Shown piece after piece: positions 7,421 to 11,631 of a DNA stretch of 11,631 nucleotides (the stretch's first letter is position 1; every line of letters begins with the position of its first letter). The notes under the pieces are model-generated. The model had not been told where the DNA came from, did no database searches, and worked only from the letters and a program-made list of their open reading frames with translations. Location: NCBI GenBank assembly GCA_016296235.1, contig JAEDJR010000048.1, positions 1-11,631 on the forward strand, in the 5' to 3' direction. The position numbers and the translations under genes are program-made. Source of the stretch: Oscillospiraceae bacterium (lineage in GTDB: Bacteria > Bacillota > Clostridia > Oscillospirales > Oscillospiraceae).

Positions 7421-7437
7421 CCGGTTCTCGGAACCGG
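7421..7437 (-). other. Intercistronic hairpin between methyltransferase and corrinoid genes
   Basis: CCGGTTC (7421-7427) and GAACCGG (7431-7437) form a 7-bp stem with a 3-nt loop in the 72-nt gap between the two genes. An overlapping perfect 12-base palindrome GGAACCGGTTCC is at 7430-7441. On the minus strand it is followed by A residues rather than T, so it is not a typical terminator. A role in RNA processing, or in protecting the corrinoid part of the transcript, is possible. I see no good separate promoter here. Confidence 0.4.
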
Positions 7438-7453
7438 TTCCCCACTTTTTGAA

Positions 7454-8254
7454 TTACGCCTTGACGGGGCCGAACTTGCCCTCGCGGTAGGCGCCGATGT
7501 ATTCCATGCAGTAGTCGTCCAGACCCAGCATGGCCTCGGTGGCGTACATCATGCCCATCATATCCCGATTGGTGGGATCCATGACGCCGGAGTCCATACC
7601 GGCGTTCATCGCCAGAACCAGGAACGCCTGGTTCAGCAGCTTGCGCACCGGCAGGTTGAAGGAGATGTTGCTGACAGCGCCGGTCACATGGATGCTGGGC
7701 TGCTTCTCCTTGACGGTCTTGATGACCTCCACCACCATGGAAATGCCGTCCTCAGAGGTGCAGAGCATTTCCACCAGGGGGTCAATGTGCAGACGGGAGG
7801 GCTTGATGTTGTATTCCTTGGCCTTCTCCATCAGCTGGTCGAACACGGTCAGCCGCTCTTCCGCGGACTTGGGAATACCCTTGGAGCACAGCAGCGCGAT
7901 GCACTCCCAGGTCGTGCCGGAAATGGCAGGGAAAATCACATCCACCTTGTTGCCTTCCATGGACACGGAGTTGATCATGCCGGGCCGCTTGCAGAACTGC
8001 ATCGCCGCCACGCAGGACTCGGGATTGGGGCTGTCGATGCAGATGGGCGTGTCGGTCACTTCCTGGACCAGGTCGATGAGCCAGTGGAGCGTCTCCACCT
8101 CGCCGTCCTTCACGGAGGCGCAGACGTCGATGAAGTCGGCGCCGGCTTCACTCTGAATTTTTGCCAGGTTGCGAATCCAGTCAGCATCCCGGGCAGCGAT
8201 GGCCTTGGCCACAGACGGGATAGAGCCGTTGATTTTTTCACCAATAATAATCAT
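7454..8254 (-). CDS. Methyltetrahydrofolate:corrinoid methyltransferase (pterin-binding; AcsE/MtgA/MtvA type)
   Basis: This 266-residue protein is a pterin-binding TIM-barrel methyltransferase that moves a methyl group between a corrinoid protein and tetrahydrofolate. It follows the AcsE (MeTr) pattern throughout: MIIIGEKING at the start, an FIDVCAS segment near 41, CIDSPN at 72-77, MINSV at 93-97, HIDPLVEML in the middle and SNISFNLP in the last third, which correspond to the folate-binding Asp and Asn residues. Its length is that of AcsE (about 262). The ATG at 8254 has AGGAGGT seven bases upstream; the open frame continues upstream but without a plausible protein. It is the first gene of the operon with the corrinoid protein. 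In demethylating anaerobes the equivalent enzyme makes methyl-tetrahydrofolate for one-carbon or acetogenic metabolism, which I infer here; the reverse direction cannot be excluded. Confidence 0.93.
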   Translation of the reverse strand: MIIIGEKINGSIPSVAKAIAARDADWIRNLAKIQSEAGADFIDVCASVKDGEVETLHWLIDLVQEVTDTPICIDSPNPESCVAAMQFCKRPGMINSVSMEGNKVDVIFPAISGTTWECIALLCSKGIPKSAEERLTVFDQLMEKAKEYNIKPSRLHIDPLVEMLCTSEDGISMVVEVIKTVKEKQPSIHVTGAVSNISFNLPVRKLLNQAFLVLAMNAGMDSGVMDPTNRDMMGMMYATEAMLGLDDYCMEYIGAYREGKFGPVKA

Positions 8255-8298
8255 GCAGGGAACCTCCTGTTGCTGTATTTTCCTTCCGATCTCAATAT

Positions 8299-8326
8299 AG
8301 CATAGGAGATTTTGAAAGAAAAGCAA
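8299..8326 (-). promoter_or_regulatory. Candidate promoter of the methyltransferase-corrinoid operon
   Basis: On the minus strand, TTGCTT (8321-8326) and TATGCT (8299-8304) are 16 bases apart, placing transcription start near 8292 and leaving a leader of about 38 nt. An alternative -10, TATATT, is at 8294-8299, but without a good partner. The match is moderate, suggesting a promoter that needs an activator. The -35 box overlaps one arm of the adjacent TTGC/GCAA dyad cluster. Confidence 0.45.
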
Positions 8327-8369
8327 GAATAATTTGCTTGCACCGCAACCAATAATTGCATCCATGCAA
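8321..8369. promoter_or_regulatory. Cluster of three TTGC/GCAA dyads, putative operator
   Basis: Three inverted repeats of the same core lie within 49 bases: AAGCAA-N7-TTGCTT (8321-8339), TTGC-ACC-GCAA (8338-8348) and TTGCAT-CC-ATGCAA (8356-8369). They sit just upstream of, and overlap, the candidate promoter of the methyltransferase-corrinoid operon. Repeated cores of one sequence suggest cooperative binding of one regulator, perhaps the LysR-type protein encoded nearby. The sites are seen directly; the regulator is a guess. Confidence 0.45.
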
Positions 8370-8410
8370 CATTGACTTACTGGCAGTCGGCACAGGTTTT
8401 TCCCTGCGCA

Positions 8411-8445
8411 ATGTCATTTTTTCGGCGGTTCCGCCAAAATGCCAT
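8411..8445. promoter_or_regulatory. 35-bp imperfect palindrome upstream of the ASRT promoter
   Basis: ATGTCATTTT (8411-8420) is the inverted partner of AAAATGCCAT (8436-8445) with nine of ten matches, and inside it GGCGG (8424-8428) pairs with CCGCC (8431-8435). The element touches the -35 box of the plus-strand promoter. It lacks a T run after the stem on either strand, so it is not a standard terminator. A regulator-binding site at an activator position is the likeliest role. Confidence 0.4.
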
Positions 8446-8482
8446 TGACAAACCCTCCGGTTTTGACTAAACTCAAGTCAAA
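8445..8482 (+). promoter_or_regulatory. Promoter and operator of the ASRT-M24 operon
   Basis: A consensus TTGACA (8445-8450) and TAAACT (8468-8473) are separated by 17 bases, a strong sigma-70-type promoter. A perfect inverted repeat, TTTGACT-N7-AGTCAAA (8462-8482), covers the -10 box and the expected start of transcription, the classic position of a repressor operator. The gene then starts at 8512 behind AGGAGG at 8500-8505. Together this predicts a strong promoter held off until an inducer appears. Confidence 0.7.
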
Positions 8483-8511
8483 GATCAATTTCATGCAACA
8501 GGAGGATCATC

Positions 8512-8868
8512 ATGGCTTACGGCAAAAAGGTCTGGATCTTTCCCGACGCGGAGCTGCCCCCTGTGGGCGTCAACGCCATCCCGGGACACGAATCCATCAT
8601 CATCACCAACGTCTCCGATGAGCCCGCCCAGGTGACGTTTACTCTGCTCTATGAGGATCAGGAGCCCGTCAGCTTTGTGACCCAGGTGGCCGCCCGGCGG
8701 GTGCGCTGCCTGCGGACCAACAAGCCGGAGGACTTCGGCCCCTACACGGCGGAATTCGGCCGGCAATACGCCATCATGCTGGAGAGCAGCGTGCCCATTG
8801 TGGCCCAGTACGGCCGTGCGGAACCCCGCGCTGTCAACTTCTATACCACCCCTGGCTACTGCGAATAA
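8512..8868 (+). CDS. ASRT-family (Anabaena sensory rhodopsin transducer-like) protein
   Basis: This 118-residue cytoplasmic protein resembles the Anabaena sensory rhodopsin transducer family, a small beta-sandwich that assembles as tetramers. The visible marks are GKKVWIFPDAELPP at the start (residues 4-17), HESIIITNVSDEPA (26-39), a strand ending in YEDQEPV (47-53), AARRVRCLRTN (60-70) and SVPIVAQYGR (93-102), spaced as in the family, and the length fits (about 125). There is no rhodopsin gene in the window. Published computational work on the family proposed that non-rhodopsin members bind small molecules, probably sugars, and act as sensors in metabolic operons. Here it is the first gene of an operon with an M24-fold protein, 26 bases apart, and divergent from the methyl-transfer genes. 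It could be a ligand sensor or a chaperone for the substrate (inference). Recognition is from remembered sequence patterns, without a profile search. Confidence 0.8.
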   Translation: MAYGKKVWIFPDAELPPVGVNAIPGHESIIITNVSDEPAQVTFTLLYEDQEPVSFVTQVAARRVRCLRTNKPEDFGPYTAEFGRQYAIMLESSVPIVAQYGRAEPRAVNFYTTPGYCE

Positions 8869-8894
8869 AACTGATTACAGGAGGATCTGATATT

Positions 8895-10067
8895 ATGGCA
8901 AGAATCTGCATTCCCGATCACGAATACAAAGAACGCGTTCAGCGGGCTGCCGCCATTCTGCGGCGCGAGGGCCTGGATGCCCTGATCGTCAACGGCAACG
9001 AGGCCGACTATGCCAACCCCCGCTATTTCTCCGGCTTCTGGCCCCTGTTCGAGCGGGCCGGCGTGGCCATCTCCGCCGGCGGCGACGCCGCTCTAATGGT
9101 TGGCCCCGAGTCCTCCCAGTTCGGCGCCGACCGCAACAAGCTGGACAAAATCTTTGTCCTGAAGGCCTACCGCGAGGGCGCGGACCCCGCCTATCCCGAG
9201 CTGAAGGCCGACACCTTCCACGATGTGTTCCGGGCCATCGGCGTCACCGGTCAGAAGCTGCGCATCGGCATCGCCTCCTTCCTGGACACCTCCGTCACCA
9301 TCTACAACGCCATCCGTGACGCCTTCCCCGAGGCCGAGCTGGTGGACGCCGGTTTTGTCATGGTGGAGCTGCGCTCCATCAAGACGGAGAACGAGCTGGC
9401 CTGCCTGCGGGAGGGCTACCGCATCGCCAACCTGGCCACGGAGCAGGTCATCCGGGAGATCAAGCCCGGCATGACCGAGCTGCAGATGGTCGGCGTGGCC
9501 CAGCGGGTGGTCTACGAAAACGGCGCCGAGTATGAAGGCCTGCCCATGTACGTCTTCTCCGAGGCCTCCACCCGCCACGCCATCTCCCGTTCCTGCTACC
9601 GGGAGTTCCAGAAGGGCGACATCGTCCAGCTGAACCTGTCCGCCAAGATCGACGGCTATTCCGCCGCCATCGGCTACCCCATCTGCCTGGGCAAGCTGGA
9701 GGGACGCCGCCGGGAGATCGTCCAGTTCTGCCGCCAGGCCCACGCCTGGACAGTGGAGCAGGTCAAGGCCGGCGTGGTGGCCAGCACCATCGCCAAGGAC
9801 TTCTACCGCTACTATGTGGAAAACGGTTTCGAGAAGAACTTTGTCTACGGGCCTCTCCACGGCACCGGCATCATCGAAGTGGAAGCGCCCTGGGTGGAAA
9901 CCATTTCCGACTACCAGCTGCAGCCCAACATGACCTTCCAGGTGGATACCTTCATCTCCTGCGACGATTTCGGCGTCCGTTGGGAGAAGGGTATCGCCGT
10001 CAAGGAGGGCGGCTGCGAGCTCCTCAGCCCCGAAATCCCCGATCTGTGCCCCGAGCTGCTGTTCTGA
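8895..10067 (+). CDS. Creatinase/M24-fold protein with altered metal site
   Basis: This 390-residue protein has the two-domain creatinase/aminopeptidase P layout: a creatinase N-terminal domain (about 1-155) and a pita-bread M24 domain (about 165-380). Peptidases of this fold bind two metals with Asp, Asp, His, Glu, Glu. Here the first Asp is replaced by Asn247 (GDIVQLNLS), the second by Ala near 258 (DGYSAAIGYP) and the first Glu by Asp351 (FQVDTF); only His322 (LHGTG) and Glu364 (VRWEKG) remain. A normal Xaa-Pro peptidase is therefore unlikely. Creatinase, which hydrolyses creatine to sarcosine and urea without metal, shows the same kind of loss, and His228 (TRHAIS) may correspond to its catalytic histidine. 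The substrate is unknown; an amidine, amide or betaine-like compound would suit the methyl-transfer neighbours. AGGAGG at 8879-8884 precedes the ATG by ten bases. Confidence 0.85.
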   Translation: MARICIPDHEYKERVQRAAAILRREGLDALIVNGNEADYANPRYFSGFWPLFERAGVAISAGGDAALMVGPESSQFGADRNKLDKIFVLKAYREGADPAYPELKADTFHDVFRAIGVTGQKLRIGIASFLDTSVTIYNAIRDAFPEAELVDAGFVMVELRSIKTENELACLREGYRIANLATEQVIREIKPGMTELQMVGVAQRVVYENGAEYEGLPMYVFSEASTRHAISRSCYREFQKGDIVQLNLSAKIDGYSAAIGYPICLGKLEGRRREIVQFCRQAHAWTVEQVKAGVVASTIAKDFYRYYVENGFEKNFVYGPLHGTGIIEVEAPWVETISDYQLQPNMTFQVDTFISCDDFGVRWEKGIAVKEGGCELLSPEIPDLCPELLF

Positions 10068-10099
10068 GGCAGAATCCACGCAAAACCAACGGTTTACTC

Positions 10100-10131
10100 A
10101 TGCCCGCAGGGAATTCCTGCGGGCATTTTTT
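10100..10131 (+). terminator. Intrinsic terminator after the M24-fold gene
   Basis: An 11-bp perfect stem (10100-10110 with 10116-10126, loop GAATT) runs into a T tract at 10126-10131. It lies 32 bases after the M24-fold stop codon and should end most of the ASRT-M24 transcript before the UroD-family gene. Confidence 0.9.
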
Positions 10132-10182
10132 ACAAAATAAATCTCATGATTTGATGCAAATTACCAAAATACATCGTTTGCC

Positions 10183-10211
10183 TTGCGCAGGAAATAGAAA
10201 TGTGTTAGTAT
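10183..10211 (+). promoter_or_regulatory. Candidate promoter of the UroD-RhaM unit
   Basis: TTGCGC (10183-10188) and TAGTAT (10206-10211) are 17 bases apart, downstream of the terminator and about 45 bases before the UroD-family start. The match is moderate (three and four of six). Upstream, GCAAA (10156-10160) and TTTGC (10177-10181) form a wide inverted repeat that reuses the GCAA/TTGC core seen in the divergent control region at 8321-8369. Separate but coordinated control is possible. Confidence 0.45.
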
Positions 10212-10255
10212 CGATAAAAAGGAAACCCACAAGAACGGAAGGAGTCTGATTATCC

Positions 10256-11302
10256 ATGAACAGTATTGAACGCTTCTATGCCACCATCGCCCATCAGCCC
10301 GTTGACCGTCCCGCCTGCTGGCTGGGCGATCCGACCCCCGCCGCTGCCGAAAAGCTCTGCAAGTATTACGGCGTGGCCGATGTCAAGGAACTCAAGCGCG
10401 TCTGCGGCGACGACTTCTACGCCGTGGAGATCCCCTACCACTCCCCCACCTGCAACGCCATTTTCGCCGCCTTTGACTGGTACATGAACGGCACCAACGT
10501 GGACACCGAGCACCGTACCCTGACCGCCGACGGCTGCTTCTGCAACTGCGAGGATCTGGAGGACGTCGAGGCCGTCAACTTCCCCTGGCCCGATCCCGCC
10601 GACTACATCGATCCCGCCCTGTGCCGCCAGCTGGTGGACGAGGCTCCCGAGGGCAAAACCGTCATGGGCATGCTCTGGGCCTGCCACTTCCAGGACACCT
10701 GCGCCGCCTTCGGTATGCAGACCGCCCTCATGAACATGGTCGCCGAGCCCGAAATGGTGCACTATGTGGACGATCACATCGTGGAATTCTACCTCAAGGC
10801 CCTGAAAATCTTCCTGGAAGCCACCAAGGGCAAGGTTCACGCCATTCTGATCGGCGACGACGTGGGCAGCCAGCGCGGCCTGATGATCAGCCCCAAGCTG
10901 GTCTCCGAGTTCGTCATCCCCGGCGCCAAGAAGCTCATCGACCTGGCCCACAGCTACGGCGTCAAGGTTCTGTACCACTCCTGCGGCTCCATCGTGGAAG
11001 CCATCCCCCTGCTCATCGAAGCCGGCGTGGACATCATCCATCCCATCCAGGCCAAGGCCGCCGGCATGCAGCCGGAGAACCTGAAGGCCAAGTTTGAAGG
11101 CCAGGTGGCCTTCTGCGGCGGTGTGGATACCCAGGAGCTGCTGCCCATGGGCACGCCGGAGGACGTCCGGGCCAAGGTCCGCGAGCTGCGCACCATCTTC
11201 CCCACGGGCCTCATCGTCTCTCCCAGCCACGAAGCCCTGCAGGACGACGTGCCCCCCGAAAATGTCAAGGCCCTGTTCGACGAGGCCGACACCATCTATT
11301 GA
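10256..11302 (+). CDS. UroD-family corrinoid-type methyltransferase (MtaA/MtbA/CmuA-like)
   Basis: This 348-residue protein belongs to the uroporphyrinogen decarboxylase (UroD) superfamily, but to the branch that acts as zinc-dependent methyltransferases with corrinoid proteins. The zinc motif His-x-Cys is HSC at residues 241-243 and the third ligand is Cys287 (AFCGGVD). These residues bind zinc in MtaA and MtbA and are not part of a true heme-pathway HemE. The barrel is complete and the length is usual (about 340-350). There is a cysteine-rich CFCNC at 94-98 with no role I can name. The ATG at 10256 has AAGGAG eleven bases upstream. With a corrinoid protein and a pterin-binding methyltransferase only a few kilobases away, the likeliest role is moving a methyl group from a substrate to the corrinoid protein (inference). 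The substrate is unknown; the mutarotase gene 21 bases downstream hints at a sugar. Confidence 0.88.
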   Translation: MNSIERFYATIAHQPVDRPACWLGDPTPAAAEKLCKYYGVADVKELKRVCGDDFYAVEIPYHSPTCNAIFAAFDWYMNGTNVDTEHRTLTADGCFCNCEDLEDVEAVNFPWPDPADYIDPALCRQLVDEAPEGKTVMGMLWACHFQDTCAAFGMQTALMNMVAEPEMVHYVDDHIVEFYLKALKIFLEATKGKVHAILIGDDVGSQRGLMISPKLVSEFVIPGAKKLIDLAHSYGVKVLYHSCGSIVEAIPLLIEAGVDIIHPIQAKAAGMQPENLKAKFEGQVAFCGGVDTQELLPMGTPEDVRAKVRELRTIFPTGLIVSPSHEALQDDVPPENVKALFDEADTIY

Positions 11303-11323
11303 TTGCGGAAAGAAGGCGGCAGC

Positions 11324-11631
11324 ATGAAACGCATCGGTGAAATCATCCGCGTCAAGCCCGAGGGAAAGGAAGCCTACATCCGCTGGCACGCTAATCCCCT
11401 GCCCGGCGTCAATGAGATGATTAAGGAATGCAACATCCAGAACTACTCCATTTACAGCCGCGGCGACTATCTGTTCGCGTATTATGAGTATGTGGGCGAC
11501 GATTTTGAAGGCGATATGGCCAAAATGGCCGCCGATCCCACGACGCAGAAGTGGTGGGACATCGTCAAGCCCCTGATGGAGCCCCTGCCCGACAAGGCGG
11601 AAGGCGAATTCTGGTCCGGCATGACCGAAGT
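11324..11631 (+). CDS. RhaM-type sugar mutarotase (L-rhamnose mutarotase family), cut by the window edge
   Basis: The first 102 residues of a RhaM/DUF718 protein are present; the family is about 104 residues, so little is missing unless it has an extension. RhaM interconverts the alpha and beta anomers of L-rhamnose. The key positions are conserved: His22 (RWHANPLPG), Tyr41 (NYSIYSRGDYLFAYYEY) and the Trp77-Trp78 pair (QKWWDIV), matching the catalytic His, Tyr and double-Trp of the E. coli enzyme. The ATG at 11324 follows GAAGG by about eight bases and starts 21 bases after the UroD-family stop, so the two are co-transcribed. No rhamnose isomerase, kinase or aldolase is seen in the window, so its sugar may not be rhamnose itself. 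Confidence 0.88.
   Translation, partial: MKRIGEIIRVKPEGKEAYIRWHANPLPGVNEMIKECNIQNYSIYSRGDYLFAYYEYVGDDFEGDMAKMAADPTTQKWWDIVKPLMEPLPDKAEGEFWSGMTE

Noticed and set aside
8255..8511. Cobalamin riboswitch in the divergent intergenic region
   Set aside because: The region is only 257 bp and shared by two promoters; the predicted leaders are about 30-40 nt, far too short, and no B12-box-like element was seen.
10256..11302. UroD-family gene as heme-pathway uroporphyrinogen decarboxylase (hemE)
   Set aside because: The zinc ligands His241, Cys243 and Cys287 and the methyl-transfer context point to the methyltransferase branch, and no other heme genes are present.
10250..11389. Minus-strand open frame of 379 codons opposite the UroD-family gene
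   Set aside because: It is a shadow of the UroD and RhaM genes, rich in Gly, His, Val and Asp with no recognisable motif, and it runs across both genes.

Overview
The window looks like a chromosomal segment of a GC-rich, strictly anaerobic Firmicute, most plausibly a gut Oscillospiraceae/Clostridia relative. The pointers are an RNase J of the Firmicute type, strong AGGAGG ribosome binding sites, TTG starts, a corrinoid/tetrahydrofolate methyl-transfer gene set typical of anaerobes, and an intergenic palindromic repeat of a kind I associate from memory with that group. No species can be named from the sequence alone. The window holds eleven genes: ten complete and one cut at the right edge.

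Left part (1-2170): a promoter and a roughly 200-nt leader drive rnj (RNase J, TTG start). After its stop lies a nested palindrome of about 210 bp. Its outer 17-bp arms flanked by A and T runs form a bidirectional terminator, and its centre is a folded MITE-like repeat. It separates rnj from the converging minus-strand genes.

Minus-strand block 1 (6588 down to 2171): a tight, partly overlapping operon of a LysR-type regulator, a RACo-like corrinoid activator ([2Fe-2S] ferredoxin domain plus ASKHA ATPase domain), a cysteine-rich DUF2284 protein and an M32 carboxypeptidase. A good sigma-70-type promoter with a dyad in its spacer precedes the LysR gene.

Minus-strand block 2 (8254 down to 6746): a pterin-binding methyltetrahydrofolate:corrinoid methyltransferase followed by its cognate corrinoid protein, closed by a strong intrinsic terminator. 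Together with the activator in block 1 this gives the methyl-carrier, folate-side transferase and repair parts of a corrinoid methyl-transfer system.

Plus-strand block (8512 to the right edge), divergent from block 2: a protein of the Anabaena sensory rhodopsin transducer (ASRT) family, a creatinase/M24-fold protein that has lost several metal ligands, a terminator, then a UroD-family protein with the His-x-Cys...Cys zinc motif of corrinoid methyltransferases, then a RhaM-type sugar mutarotase cut by the edge. The divergent intergenic region is dense in inverted repeats and probably carries the control of both sides.

Working picture (inference): the divergent locus encodes a corrinoid-dependent demethylation or methyl-transfer route. 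The UroD-family protein would be the substrate-side methyltransferase, the pterin-binding protein would pass the methyl group to tetrahydrofolate, and the RACo-like protein would reactivate oxidised cobalamin. The presence of ASRT (a proposed small-molecule or sugar-binding fold), a metal-depleted creatinase-fold enzyme and a sugar mutarotase suggests an unusual substrate, possibly a methylated sugar or a guanidino/betaine-like compound. No MttB-type methyltransferase is visible here.
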